This document shows, piece after piece, positions 33,793 through 42,842 of a stretch of 64,000 bases of DNA. This DNA comes from Nonomuraea jabiensis. GTDB taxonomy: Bacteria; Actinomycetota; Actinomycetes; Streptosporangiales; Streptosporangiaceae. A program made the translations under genes and the position numbers. Numbering within the stretch: the stretch's first letter is position 1; each line of letters starts with the position of its first letter. Under the pieces are notes generated by a model. The model was given only the letters and a program-made list of their open reading frames with translations. It was not told the DNA's origin and made no database searches. Location: the NCBI RefSeq assembly GCF_014204795.1, contig NZ_JACHMB010000001.1:9684501-9748500 (forward strand), given 5' to 3'.

Positions 33793-34270
33793 CGCGGCTC
33801 AGTCCTTCGAACCGCAGGGATCGTCGCGGCCCGGACCCGGCTGCGCGCAGGTGATGCGGGCGGGGGAGCGGGCCGCACCGTACGCGGGTGGCCCGGTGAT
33901 GTGGCGACTGGGGTTGTCATGACCGCCATCGTCGTCCAGCTGCTGCTCGGGGGCGTCCTGCGAGCGAAGTCATCTGCCGCTACCGCCCCGGGATCAACGA
34001 CCGGCCCGACTACGACGCCGGGAGTAGGCACCGACGGTGCTGCCCATGCCCCCGGCCCGTCCGCGCCCTGAACCTGGCAGCCACCGCCATCCGCGGCACC
34101 GCCATCCGCCTGCGGCTCCGTCAGGCGCCGACGGCCAACGATCCGTCTTTCGCACGAGCGTCCTAAAGACGTCCCCGAGATGCCTCACCCGCCCAGCCAT
34201 CCGCCGGCCGCGCGGCAGGCCGCCCGTGCTGGTTTACTCTTGCGACAAAGCAGGCGGGAGAGGGGTTTGT
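33793..34270. other. Long intergenic region before the helicase gene
   Basis: No convincing gene. A 50-codon ORF (ATG 33919, MTAIVVQLLLGGVL...) begins hydrophobic but then becomes Thr/Pro-rich and is doubtful. One GGGGGAG polar motif sits at 33862. TTTACTCT near 34233 may be part of the helicase promoter. Confidence 0.4.
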
Positions 34271-36475
34271 GTGAAGCCTGGCGCGGATGGTCCACCCGTT
34301 TCATCCTTGGATGCCGTTCTCGAACGCATCACCTACGCCAACGAGGAGACCGGCTACACCATCGCCCGCGTCGCCACCGAACGCTCCGGCTCCGAACTGC
34401 TCACCGTCGTCGGCCCGCTGCTCGGCGCCCAGGTCGGCGAGTCGCTGCGGCTGCTGGGCCGCTGGAGTTCCCATCCCCGCTACGGCCGCCAGTTCGAGGT
34501 GCGCTCCTACACCACCGTCCTGCCCGCCACCATCCAGGGCATCCGCCGCTACCTCGGCTCCGGCCTGATCAAGGGCATCGGCCCCAAGATGGCCGAGCGC
34601 ATCGTCGACCACTTCGGCACCGACACCCTCGAGGTCATCGAACAGCAGCCGCAGCGCCTGGTCGAAGTGCCCGGCCTGGGACCCAAACGGACCAAGATGA
34701 TCGCCGCCGCCTGGGAGGAACAGAAGATCATCAAAGAGGTGATGATCTTCCTGCAGGGCGTCGGCGTGTCCACCTCGATCGCGGTGCGCATCTTCAAGCA
34801 GTACGGCGAATCGTCGATCTCCGTCGTCAAGACCCGCCCGTACCAGCTGGCCGACGACGTGTGGGGGATCGGCTTCAAGACCGCCGACACCATCGCCCAA
34901 GCCGTCGGCATCCCCCACGACAGCCCCGAACGCGTCAAAGCCGGCCTGCGCTACACCCTGTCCCAGGCCGCCGACGACGGCCACTGCTACCTGCCCGCCC
35001 CCAACCTCGTCGCCGACGCCGTCAAGATCCTCGACGTGCCCGCCGACCTCGTCACCACCTGCCTCGAAGAGCTCATCGAAGCCGAAGGCGCCGTACGCGA
35101 ACCCATCCCGGCCGGCGACAACGTCGTACCCGCCGTCTACCTGCCGCCCTTCCACCGCGCCGAGAACTCCCTGGCCTCCGGCCTGCACGCACTCCTGCGC
35201 TCCTCCCACGACCGGCTCAAAGCCTTCGCCGACGTCGACTGGGAACGCGCCGAGACCTGGCTGCACGGCCAGACCGGCGCGGACCTGGCCTCCGAGCAGC
35301 GCCAGGCCGTCCGCCTGGCCCTGACGGAGAAGGTCGCCGTCCTGACCGGCGGGCCCGGCTGCGGCAAGAGCTTCACCGTACGCTCCATCGTCCTGCTCGC
35401 CCGCGCCAAACGCGCCAAGGTCATCCTGGCCGCCCCCACCGGCCGCGCCGCCAAACGCCTGGCCGAACTGACCGGACACGAGGCCACCACCGTCCACCGG
35501 CTGCTGCAGCTGCGCCCCGGCGGCGAGGCCACCTTCGACCGCGACAACCCCCTCGACGCCGACCTCGTCGTCGTCGACGAAGCCTCCATGCTCGACCTGC
35601 TGCTGGCCAACAAACTCGTCAAAGCCGTCGCGCCCGGCGCCCACCTGCTGTTCGTCGGCGACGTCGACCAGCTGCCCTCCGTCGGCGCCGGCGAGGTCCT
35701 CAAAGACCTGCTCGCCGCCGACGACATCCCCCGCGTACGCCTGACGCAGATCTTCCGCCAGGCCCAGGAGTCCGGCGTCGTCGTCAACGCCCACCGCGTC
35801 AACACCGGCCACCACCCCCTCCTGCAGGGCATGAACGACTTCTTCCTGTTCCCCTGCGAGGAGGCCGAGGAGATCGCCGCCCTGACCGTCGACGTCGTCG
35901 CCCGCCGCATCCCGCGCCGCTTCGGCCTCGACCCGCGCCGCGACGTCCAGGTCCTGGCCCCCATGCACCGCGGCGCCGCCGGCGCCGGCGCCCTCAACAC
36001 CGCCCTGCAGGAAGCCCTCACCCCCGCCCGCGAGGGCATGCCCGAACGCCGCTACGGCGGCCGCGTCTTCCGCATCGGCGACAAGGTCACCCAGCTACGC
36101 AACAACTACGACAAAGGCGCCGCCGGAGTGTTCAACGGCACCGTCGGCATCGTCACCGACCTGCGGCCCGACGAACACAAGCTCACCGTCGTCACCGACG
36201 AGGACGAGGCCGTCGACTACGCCTTCGACGAACTCGACGAGCTCGCCCACGCCTACGCCGTCTCCATCCACCGCTCCCAGGGCAGCGAATACCCGGCCGT
36301 CGTCGTCCCGCTGGCCACCAGCGCCTGGATGATGCTGCAGCGCAACCTCCTCTACACCGCCATCACCCGGGCCAAGAAACTCGTCGTCATCGTCGGCTCC
36401 CGCCGCGCCCTGGCCCAGGCCGTCCGCACCAAGGGAGCCGGACGGCGCCACACCGGCCTGACCCACCGCCTCTGA
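34271..36475 (+). CDS. recD2: RecD2-type ATP-dependent DNA helicase
   Basis: 734 aa, a standard RecD2 length. The N-terminal OB and helix-hairpin-helix part includes LGSGLIKGIGPKMAERIVDH and VPGLGPKRTKMI. Helicase motifs follow: Q/I (LTGGPGCGKSFTVR), Ia (LAAPTGRAAKRL), II (VVDEASMLD), III (FVGDVDQLPSVGAG), V/VI (VSIHRSQGSEYPAVV and LLYTAITRAKKLVV). RecD2 is the SF1B helicase of organisms lacking RecBC. The GTG at 34271 follows GGAGAGGGG. The coding strand is strikingly C-rich. Confidence 0.95.
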   Translation: MKPGADGPPVSSLDAVLERITYANEETGYTIARVATERSGSELLTVVGPLLGAQVGESLRLLGRWSSHPRYGRQFEVRSYTTVLPATIQGIRRYLGSGLIKGIGPKMAERIVDHFGTDTLEVIEQQPQRLVEVPGLGPKRTKMIAAAWEEQKIIKEVMIFLQGVGVSTSIAVRIFKQYGESSISVVKTRPYQLADDVWGIGFKTADTIAQAVGIPHDSPERVKAGLRYTLSQAADDGHCYLPAPNLVADAVKILDVPADLVTTCLEELIEAEGAVREPIPAGDNVVPAVYLPPFHRAENSLASGLHALLRSSHDRLKAFADVDWERAETWLHGQTGADLASEQRQAVRLALTEKVAVLTGGPGCGKSFTVRSIVLLARAKRAKVILAAPTGRAAKRLAELTGHEATTVHRLLQLRPGGEATFDRDNPLDADLVVVDEASMLDLLLANKLVKAVAPGAHLLFVGDVDQLPSVGAGEVLKDLLAADDIPRVRLTQIFRQAQESGVVVNAHRVNTGHHPLLQGMNDFFLFPCEEAEEIAALTVDVVARRIPRRFGLDPRRDVQVLAPMHRGAAGAGALNTALQEALTPAREGMPERRYGGRVFRIGDKVTQLRNNYDKGAAGVFNGTVGIVTDLRPDEHKLTVVTDEDEAVDYAFDELDELAHAYAVSIHRSQGSEYPAVVVPLATSAWMMLQRNLLYTAITRAKKLVVIVGSRRALAQAVRTKGAGRRHTGLTHRL

Positions 36476-36596
36476 CGGGCCCTTTCCCAGGCACAAGTGA
36501 TTGAAATGTGACCGAACTCTCCCAAATGATTCCTCGTCTTACATGCATCAGCATTAAGGTTTTTGAGGTGCGTTTGGTGCCGTGGGGGAAAGGACA

Positions 36597-37805
36597 GTGT
36601 TGAACGTTACGCCCGCTTGGAGGAAGCCCGCCACCGCAGTCGCGCTGCTCACCGCAGCCACACTGACGGCCTCATGCTCATCGGGCACCACCCCCGGCGG
36701 CGGCAGCGGGGGAGCGGGCGCGCCCGAAGCCACCACGAGCGCCACCCCCCAAGCCCCCACCGTCAAGATCAGCCCCGCCGAAGGCAGCGGCAAGGTCAAC
36801 CCCGAAAAGAAGATCGTCGTCACCGCCGACGGCGGCCCCCTCGACAACGTCACCGTCGAGGCCTCGGGCGAACAGATCGAGGGCAAATACAACACCGACA
36901 AGACCAAGTGGGTCTCCAAGACCGCACTCAAGCCCTCCACCGACTACACCGTCAACGCCACCGCCGGCGCCACCACCGCCACCAGCACCTTCACCACCGC
37001 CAAACCCGAACGCGCCCTCCAGATCGCCGACGTGACCCCCCACGCCAAGGGCGAGACCCTCGGCGTCGGCGCCCCCATCATCGTCACCTTCAACCAGCCC
37101 GTCACCAGCAAGGCCACCATCGAACGCGCCCTGCAGGTCGAGGCGGAAAAGCCCGTCACCGGCGCCTGGCGCTGGATCAACGACACCGTCGCCATCTACC
37201 GCACCGCCAAATACTGGCCCGCCCACCAGAAGGTCACCTTCAACGCCAACATCACCGGCATCAAGGGCGGCGACGGCCTCTACGGCGTCAAGGACTACAC
37301 CGCCACCCTCAAGATCGGCGCCCGGCAGATCAGCAAGGTCGACACCAAAAAGCACATGATGTACGTCTACAAAGACGGCAAACGCGTCCAGACCATGCGC
37401 ATCAGCGCCGGAATGGCCACCACCCGCGAATACACCACCACCTCCGGCATCCACCTCACCATGGAACGCGGCAACCCCGTCCGCATGATCTCCCCAGGCC
37501 GCAAAAAAGGCGACCCCGGCTACTACGACGTCATGATCGACCACGCCGTCCGCATCTCCAACTCCGGCGAATACGTCCACGCCAAAGACAACGTCTGGGC
37601 CCAAGGCGTCCGCAACGTCAGCCACGGCTGCGTCAACGCCCGCCCCGACCAGGCCAAATGGTTCTACGACAACTTCCAGCGCGGCGACGTCGTCGACATC
37701 ACCGGCACCACCCGCCAACTCGAATGGAACAACGGCTGGGGCTTTTGGCAACTACCGTTCAAAGAGTGGAAGAAGGGCAGCGCCCTGAAGAACAGCAAGG
37801 CCTGA
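36597..37805 (+). CDS. L,D-transpeptidase lipoprotein (Ldt)
   Basis: 402 aa. A lipoprotein signal peptide with lipobox LTASC ends at about Cys26, followed by a Gly/Pro/Thr linker. Two Ig-like domains cover roughly residues 60-260 (ISPAEGSGKVNPEKKIVVTA, then YTVNATAGATTATSTF). The YkuD domain has the catalytic HGCVNARPDQ (SHGCVN) and the upstream His in VMIDHAVRISN. It forms 3-3 cross-links in peptidoglycan on the outer face of the membrane. GTG start 36597 with AAAGGA; GTG 36582 and TTG 36600 are alternatives. Confidence 0.9.
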   Translation: MLNVTPAWRKPATAVALLTAATLTASCSSGTTPGGGSGGAGAPEATTSATPQAPTVKISPAEGSGKVNPEKKIVVTADGGPLDNVTVEASGEQIEGKYNTDKTKWVSKTALKPSTDYTVNATAGATTATSTFTTAKPERALQIADVTPHAKGETLGVGAPIIVTFNQPVTSKATIERALQVEAEKPVTGAWRWINDTVAIYRTAKYWPAHQKVTFNANITGIKGGDGLYGVKDYTATLKIGARQISKVDTKKHMMYVYKDGKRVQTMRISAGMATTREYTTTSGIHLTMERGNPVRMISPGRKKGDPGYYDVMIDHAVRISNSGEYVHAKDNVWAQGVRNVSHGCVNARPDQAKWFYDNFQRGDVVDITGTTRQLEWNNGWGFWQLPFKEWKKGSALKNSKA

Positions 37806-37806
37806 C

Positions 37807-38325
37807 ATGACCCACCCCAGCACCCTCCCGCGCATCCGCGAAGGCCGCGACGGCGACGTCCCCATCGTCTTGAACATGTTCGACAGCGCCGTCACCTGGC
37901 TCACCGCCCAAGGACGCACCGGCCAATGGGGCACCAGCCCCTTCACCGGCAACCCCCGCCGCACCCGCCAGATCACCGGCTGGCTCGAACTCGGCGGCAT
38001 GCGCATCGCCGAACTCGACGACCAGCCCGCCGGCTGCATCGTCGTCGGCGGCGCCCACGACTACGTCACCCCCGCCACCGAACCCGAACTCTACATCCAG
38101 GCCCTGGTCACCGACCGCCGCTACCACGGCCACGGCATCGGCCGCGCCCTGCTCGACTGGGCCGCCAACGAAGCCGCCGAACGCGGCGTCGGCCTGCTGC
38201 GCGTCGACTGCTACGCCGGCGACGACGGCCGCCTGGTCGCCTACTACGAAAGCTGCGGCTTCACCCGCATCGCACCCTTCACCGTGGGGGAGTGGCCCGG
38301 CATGCTCCTGCAGCGCCGCATCTGA
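37807..38325 (+). CDS. GNAT-family N-acetyltransferase
   Basis: 172 aa, starting just 1 bp after the Ldt stop. The acetyl-CoA motif is RRYHGHGIGRALLDWAANE (Q/RxxGxG/A variant HGHGIGRA), followed by LRVDCYAGDDGRLVAYYESC and GFTRIAPF. Substrate unknown. Very C-rich codon use, as in its neighbours. Confidence 0.85.
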   Translation: MTHPSTLPRIREGRDGDVPIVLNMFDSAVTWLTAQGRTGQWGTSPFTGNPRRTRQITGWLELGGMRIAELDDQPAGCIVVGGAHDYVTPATEPELYIQALVTDRRYHGHGIGRALLDWAANEAAERGVGLLRVDCYAGDDGRLVAYYESCGFTRIAPFTVGEWPGMLLQRRI

Positions 38326-38490
38326 CGGCCGCATCGACCCGATCCCGGCGTCGGCGCCCCCGAACCTGGTCGCGGCGTCAACGCCGCCGACGCCGCATCT
38401 GACCTGACCCCGGCGTCAACGCCGCCGACTCCACGACCAGCCGCCGCACCCCGGGACACCCACCAGGCCCCACCAGGCCCCGCCAGAGCC
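38326..38490. other. Intergenic stretch with short repeats
   Basis: The unit CCCGGCGTCAACGCCGCCGA recurs with variation (for example near 38372 and 38407) between convergent genes, giving small hairpins (GGCGTCAACGCC). It may serve as a bidirectional terminator. Confidence 0.4.
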
Positions 38491-39468
38491 TCACACCAGC
38501 GACAGCTGCGCCGCCCGCGGCGGCCGCGGACCCACCTCCGGCGCCCCGCACCCCATCCCGTACACCTGGCACAACTGCGCGATCTGCCCCGTGATACGCC
38601 GCTCATAATCCGGCGAAGGCAACCCCGCCCGGTCGTACAACTCCTCATACCGCTCCACCAACTGCGGATGCGCCCCCGCCAGCCACTCCCCGTACCACGC
38701 CCGCGTCCCCGGCGGCAGCCGCAACACCACCGGCTCCACCGCCCGCGCCCCCGCCGCCGCGATCCGCCGCACCGTGGCACCCAGCTGATCGGCCGCATCA
38801 CTCAGCAACGGCAGCACCGGCGCCATCAGCACCCGGCAATCCACCCCCGCCTCCACCAGCGCCGACACCAGCTCCAGCCGCGCCTGCGCCGTCGGCGCCC
38901 CCGGCTCCACCGCCCGCCGGATCCGCTCGTCCACGAACGCGATCGACACCGCCACCCGCGCCCCGGCCTCCGCCAGCAAAGCGGCATCCCGCAACACCAG
39001 CGCACTCTTGGTGTAAACCGTGAACGGCACCGCCGCCTGCGACAGCGCCCCGATCACCCCCGGCATCAGCCGATACGTCTCCTCGGCCACCTGATAACAG
39101 TCGCCGCTGACCCCCACCGCCAGCTCCTGGCCGTCCCAGCGCACCAGCTCCGCCCGCAACCGGGCCACCGCGTTCGGCTTCACCACGATCCGCGTGTCGA
39201 AATCACGCCCCGCATCCAGCCCCAGCCGCCCATGACCAGCACGGGCACCGCAACCCCGGCAGGCATGGGCGCAGCCACGATAGGGGGACACGGCCCACCG
39301 CTGGGCGATGCCCGCGGTCGGCGGCACCCGCTCGATCATCGTGCGGGCCTGCAACTCGTAGAAACCGTCACGCACCACCGCACGCCGCTCGATCAGCGGA
39401 CGCTCATCAGCGGCCTCGTCGACAAGCGCAAGCGCGTCCCAACCCACACCGACCAATGGAACACGCAT
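38491..39468 (-). CDS. Rv2578c-type radical SAM protein
   Basis: 325 aa. The radical SAM cluster motif is CAHACRGC (C-x3-C-x2-C) in SPYRGCAHACRGCGAR. Surrounding features match the spore-photoproduct-lyase-like Rv2578c group (DTRIVVKPNAVARL, GVSGDCYQVAEETYRL, VYTKSALVLRDAALL). Enzymes of this group bind SAM and a 4Fe-4S cluster; the reaction is not known. The gene is on the minus strand but its sense strand is G-rich, unlike other minus genes of the window, in line with the local strand bias. Confidence 0.85.
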   Translation of the reverse strand: MRVPLVGVGWDALALVDEAADERPLIERRAVVRDGFYELQARTMIERVPPTAGIAQRWAVSPYRGCAHACRGCGARAGHGRLGLDAGRDFDTRIVVKPNAVARLRAELVRWDGQELAVGVSGDCYQVAEETYRLMPGVIGALSQAAVPFTVYTKSALVLRDAALLAEAGARVAVSIAFVDERIRRAVEPGAPTAQARLELVSALVEAGVDCRVLMAPVLPLLSDAADQLGATVRRIAAAGARAVEPVVLRLPPGTRAWYGEWLAGAHPQLVERYEELYDRAGLPSPDYERRITGQIAQLCQVYGMGCGAPEVGPRPPRAAQLSLV

Positions 39469-39574
39469 TCGACACCCTTTTCAAGCTGTTCCACACAACC
39501 ACACCCGCCCTGACCCGATCCGGCACCCCAGCTAAAATGGCACACACGTACCACTTTTCGTCTGGGGGACCCCC

Positions 39575-39898
39575 ATGCCCTGGCTCCTGCTCGCCCTCGC
39601 CATCACCACAGAAGTCCTCGCCACCACCGCACTCAAACTCTCCAACGGACTCACCCACCCCGGCTGGACCATCGCCGTCGCCACCGGCTACATCACCTCC
39701 TTCACCCTGCTGTCCCAAGCACTCAAACACCACCTCGACATGGGCACCGCCTACGCCATCTGGTCCGGCGCCGGCACCGCCGCCATCGCCCTCATCGGCG
39801 CCGCCTTCATGGGGGAGACCCTCACCCCACCCAAGATCGGCGGTATCCTCCTCATCATCGGCGGCGTCGTAGTCCTCAACCTCGCAGGTGGCCATTGA
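39575..39898 (+). CDS. SMR-family multidrug transporter
   Basis: 107 aa, four membrane segments. The conserved membrane Glu is in ALAITTEVLATTALKLS (Glu13), and GTAYAIWSGAGTAAIALIG and GGILLIIGGVVVLNL are typical of EmrE/QacE/SugE-like proteins. It exchanges cationic drugs for protons as a dimer. It overlaps the TetR gene in TTGA, so the regulator is made from the same transcript. Confidence 0.9.
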   Translation: MPWLLLALAITTEVLATTALKLSNGLTHPGWTIAVATGYITSFTLLSQALKHHLDMGTAYAIWSGAGTAAIALIGAAFMGETLTPPKIGGILLIIGGVVVLNLAGGH

Positions 39899-40518
39899 AC
39901 CCGCACCACGACCCCACCCAGCCGGGCGAGCGACCCCACACCCAACCAGGGGAGCGGCCCCACCCACACCCGCCCACCCAAGCCCGCGGACGCCGCCGCC
40001 GCGCCACCCTCCTGACCGCCGCCGTCGACCTGCTCACCCAAGGCGGCTTCGCCGCCGTCACCCACCGAGCCGTCGCCCACCACGCCAACCTCCCCCTCGC
40101 CGCCACCACCTACTACTTCGCCTCCCGCGACCAACTCCTCGCCGAAGCCTTCGCCCAACTCGTCGAAACCGAACTCACCACCACCCGCACCTGGATCACC
40201 GACCACGGCCTGACCGCCCTCACCGACCAGATCGCCACCGCCGACCGCACCCGCCAACTCGGCCTCTGGGAGCTCTACGTCCACGCCGGCCGCGACCCCG
40301 TCCTCCAGCAGATTGCCCGCCGCTGGGCCGACGGCTGCATCCGCATCATCGCCGACACCCTCCACCTGCCCGAGACCGACACCCGCGTCCGCCTCCTCTA
40401 CACCACCCTCAGCACCCTCTGGCTCGAGCAAGTCGTCGAACAACGCCCCCTCGACGAAGCCCGCACCCTCCTCACCCTCGCCGTCAAAACCGCCGAAAAC
40501 GCATTGCCGCCCCCCTGA
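39895..40518 (+). CDS. TetR-family regulator of the SMR gene
   Basis: 207 aa from a TTG coupled to the SMR stop. An N-terminal tail with a repeated QPGERPH motif precedes the HTH (TLLTAAVDLLTQGGFAAVTH, then RAVAHHANLPLAATTYYFAS). The C-terminal domain is of the RutR/QacR-like class. Autoregulated control of the exporter is the likely function. Confidence 0.85.
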   Translation: MNPHHDPTQPGERPHTQPGERPHPHPPTQARGRRRRATLLTAAVDLLTQGGFAAVTHRAVAHHANLPLAATTYYFASRDQLLAEAFAQLVETELTTTRTWITDHGLTALTDQIATADRTRQLGLWELYVHAGRDPVLQQIARRWADGCIRIIADTLHLPETDTRVRLLYTTLSTLWLEQVVEQRPLDEARTLLTLAVKTAENALPPP

Positions 40519-40538
40519 CCCCTCCCTACACTTCCTCC

Positions 40539-41093
40539 GTGCTCAAACCCCACTACCCGATCACCACCGACCGCCTCCTGCTACGCCCCTTCACCCACGA
40601 CGACCTCGACGCCGTCCACGCCTACGAATCCCGCCCCGACGTCGCCCGCTACCTCTACTGGGAACCCCGCGACCGCGACACCACCCAAACCTTCCTCGAC
40701 AAAAGGGCCACCCGCACCGCCCTCCACGACGAAGGCGACGCCATCGACCTGGCCATCACCCTGCGCCACACCGGCCAACTCATCGGCCAGACCCTGCTCA
40801 TCTGGACCAGCAGACAACACCGCCAAGGCGAAATCGGCTACATCCTCCACCCCGACCACCACGGCCACGGCTACGCCCCCGAAGCCGCCCGCCAAATGCT
40901 CCGCCTCGGCTTCGACGACCTCGGCCTCCACCGCATCACCGGCCGCCTCGACGCCCGCAACACCGCCTCCGCCCGCGTCCTGGAAAAACTCCACATGCGC
41001 CGCGAAGCCACCCTCATCGACAACGAATACGTCAAAGGCGAATGGACCACCGAAGCCATCTACGCCATCCTCCACACCGAATGGACGCCATGA
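40539..41093 (+). CDS. GNAT-family (RimJ/RimL-type) acetyltransferase
   Basis: 184 aa from the GTG at 40539. TTDRLLLRPFTHDDLDAVHA is the classic RimJ-like N-terminus; EIGYILHPDHHGHGYAPEAA contains the acetyl-CoA loop (HGHGYA) and LDARNTASARVLEKLHMR completes motif B. Substrate unknown. It is ATGA-coupled to the next gene. Confidence 0.85.
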   Translation: MLKPHYPITTDRLLLRPFTHDDLDAVHAYESRPDVARYLYWEPRDRDTTQTFLDKRATRTALHDEGDAIDLAITLRHTGQLIGQTLLIWTSRQHRQGEIGYILHPDHHGHGYAPEAARQMLRLGFDDLGLHRITGRLDARNTASARVLEKLHMRREATLIDNEYVKGEWTTEAIYAILHTEWTP

Positions 41094-41383
41094 CCCCCAT
41101 CCACCACCTCGCCCTGCAAACCGACTGGGAACACGCCCAGAAAGCGGGGGAGTACCGCATCTCCACCCTCGGCCACACCCTCGAGGAGACCGGCTTCATC
41201 CACTGCAGCCGCGACCTGGCCCAACTACGCGGCGTCCACACCACCTTCTACGCCCACGTCACCGAACCCCTGCTCATCCTCGACATCGACCCCACCGGCC
41301 TCGACATCCGCCTCGAAAACGGCTTCCCCCACCTGTACGGGCCCCTGCCCATCACCGCCGTCACCGCCGTACACCCCTGGTAA
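41090..41383 (+). CDS. DUF952-family protein
   Basis: 97 aa. The family pattern is intact: IHHLALQTDWEHAQKAGEYR, then EETGFIHCSRDLAQL and a closing FPHLYGPLPITAV. Proteins of this family are short and of unknown function, often near acetyltransferases, as here. Confidence 0.85.
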   Translation: MTPIHHLALQTDWEHAQKAGEYRISTLGHTLEETGFIHCSRDLAQLRGVHTTFYAHVTEPLLILDIDPTGLDIRLENGFPHLYGPLPITAVTAVHPW

Positions 41384-41454
41384 CACGCGGGGGAGCAGGC
41401 CACTCACCTCAACCCGCACAAAACCGCCCACACACCCAACCCCGAACCCCCACA

Positions 41455-41838
41455 ATGAGCCCCATGAACCCCCGAACCGCCGCCCAACGCTTCGCCGACA
41501 CCTGGCAACACGGCTGGACCCACCACGACACCGCCGCCATCATCACCCTCTACCGCGACGACGCCACCCACACCAGCATGCCCTTCCGCCCACCACACCA
41601 GGGCAAACAAGCCATCGCCGACTACATCCAATGGTCCTTCACCGGCGAGACCAACCCCCACGTCACCTTCGCCGACCCCATCGTCGACGGCGACACGGCC
41701 GCCATCGAATTCCGGGTCCACGCCCACGACAACGGCCGCCCCATCACCCTCGCAGGCTGCGTCTTCGCCCGCTTCGACCCCGACGGCCTCGCCACCGAGA
41801 CCCGCGACTACTGGCACACCACCGACGGCCACCAATAA
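41455..41838 (+). CDS. SnoaL-like/NTF2-fold protein
   Basis: 127 aa. A cone-shaped NTF2 fold is indicated by AAQRFADTWQHGWTHHDTAA, DDATHTSMPF, GKQAIADYIQWSF and ETRDYWHT. Such proteins may be isomerases or ligand-binding modules. Start at ATG 41455 or ATG 41464. Confidence 0.8.
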   Translation: MSPMNPRTAAQRFADTWQHGWTHHDTAAIITLYRDDATHTSMPFRPPHQGKQAIADYIQWSFTGETNPHVTFADPIVDGDTAAIEFRVHAHDNGRPITLAGCVFARFDPDGLATETRDYWHTTDGHQ

Positions 41839-41902
41839 CCCCGACACCGGCCCGCACGACCGGCCACCCGCACCCCCGCACGGGACCAACACACCAAAAC
41901 GA

Positions 41903-42190
41903 TCAGCGCACCACCCGCAGCGGCGTCCGCACCGGCACCTGCACAGGCGCCACCGGCGCCACCGCCGGCTCCGGACGCACCATCTGCTGCGTCTGCTGCT
42001 GGGCCTGCTCCTCAGCACGCCGCTCCGCGCACCCACCCGCGCAGTAGCCGTTCGTCACAATGAGGCGCCCCCGCAGCGGCGTGTATGCCTCCTTACCCGT
42101 CGCAGGTACGACCCCCTGGCACACCGGGCATAACACCGACTGGCTCCCCACGTGCTGCTCCTCTCGCGGCGCGAATAGCAGGACTTCCAC
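41903..42190 (-). CDS. Small zinc-ribbon-like protein
   Basis: 95 aa from the GTG at 42190. CPVC followed by GYCAGGC gives four Cys in a CxxC...CxxxC layout that could bind zinc. The C-terminal part is rich in Gln, Val and Pro (QQQTQQMVRPEP). A longer frame up to 42325 exists. The function is unknown. Confidence 0.5.
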   Translation of the reverse strand: MEVLLFAPREEQHVGSQSVLCPVCQGVVPATGKEAYTPLRGRLIVTNGYCAGGCAERRAEEQAQQQTQQMVRPEPAVAPVAPVQVPVRTPLRVVR

Positions 42191-42424
42191 CTTAAAACCA
42201 CACCTCGCGTCAAGGACAGCGAATCGACAGAACGTCAAACTCTCCGTAAGCGCCCAGGGGAGCCCGCCACACCACCGCACCGAACCCCAAAACCCCCGCT
42301 CAACCACCGCAACCCGCCCCGCCACACCACCCGGACCCCCGCCGTGCAGCCCGGGAAAAAAATCCCATCAGACCCACCGGTCCCACCCGCCGAGGGGAGC
42401 GGCGAACCCCTCCCGAAAGCGGTT

Positions 42425-42452
42425 ACTTGACATAATGTTCATTATCAAGCAA
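42425..42452 (+). other. dif: dif-like XerC/XerD recombination site
   Basis: The left arm ACTTGACATAA (42425-42435) and the right arm TTATCAAGCAA (42442-42452) flank a 6-bp centre (42436-42441). Length, arm layout and the CATAA...TTAT inner halves match the 28-bp bacterial dif consensus, which has the same CATAA-N6-TTAT inner pattern. It lies in a gap just before a small gene and at the point where the polar motif GGGGGAG changes direction. The Xer recombinases would act here to resolve chromosome dimers. Confidence 0.8.
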
Positions 42453-42490
42453 CTGGCATGAACCGCCCGAGCCCGGGAAGACGCCTTGAC

Positions 42491-42745
42491 ATGTCCGCCC
42501 TGGCGATCTCAACCCCCGGTCTCGTCGCACTCACAGGCGTGATCACCGCACTGGCCATCTGGCTGATCATCCTGGCCGCCCGGCTCACCAGAAACCCACG
42601 CAACCGGCCCGGCGTCAGCATGGACATGGTTGATCAAGCCCGCGAGCTCAAGTCGCTCGGCCAGATCCAGGAAGCCGTGTTCTTCGTACGCGGCGAGACC
42701 GGCATGAGCCAGCGAGCCGCCGCCCGCTTCGTCAAGCGCCTGTGA
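42491..42745 (+). CDS. Small membrane protein with an L7/L12-C-like tail
   Basis: 84 aa from ATG 42491 (an in-frame ATG at 42458 would add 11 residues). One membrane segment at about residues 8-32 (VALTGVITALAIWLIILAA) is followed by a short basic linker and the motif LGQIQEAVFFVRGETGMSQR then AAARFVKRL, which resembles the end of ribosomal protein L7/L12 (IKxVRExTGLxLKEAKxLV). Small proteins of this type occur widely in actinobacteria without known function. It starts within 40 bp of dif. Confidence 0.7.
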   Translation: MSALAISTPGLVALTGVITALAIWLIILAARLTRNPRNRPGVSMDMVDQARELKSLGQIQEAVFFVRGETGMSQRAAARFVKRL

Positions 42746-42776
42746 CCCCCCTCCCGGCGCCCAGCCTCGACATCTC

Positions 42777-42818
42777 ATCCCATACCGGACAGAAGCTGAA
42801 TTCTGTTTGGTATGGGAT
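42777..42818 (+). terminator. Long inverted repeat downstream of the dif-adjacent gene
   Basis: ATCCCATACCGGACAGAA (42777-42794) and its inverted copy at 42801-42818 match at 16 of 18 positions around a 6-base loop. The element lies 31 bp after the stop codon and could terminate transcription; its length and A/T content are unusual for a terminator. Confidence 0.6.
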
Positions 42819-42842
42819 ATAAAGTAGCAAACGGCGCTTAAA

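Noticed and set aside
34301..35968. A 555-codon minus-strand reading frame
   Set aside because: Gly/Val/Asp-rich antisense shadow of the RecD2 gene with no family features.
41903..42325. The full 140-codon minus frame as the zinc-ribbon protein
   Set aside because: The first 45 codons lack a start with RBS and do not look like coding sequence; GTG 42190 is preferred.
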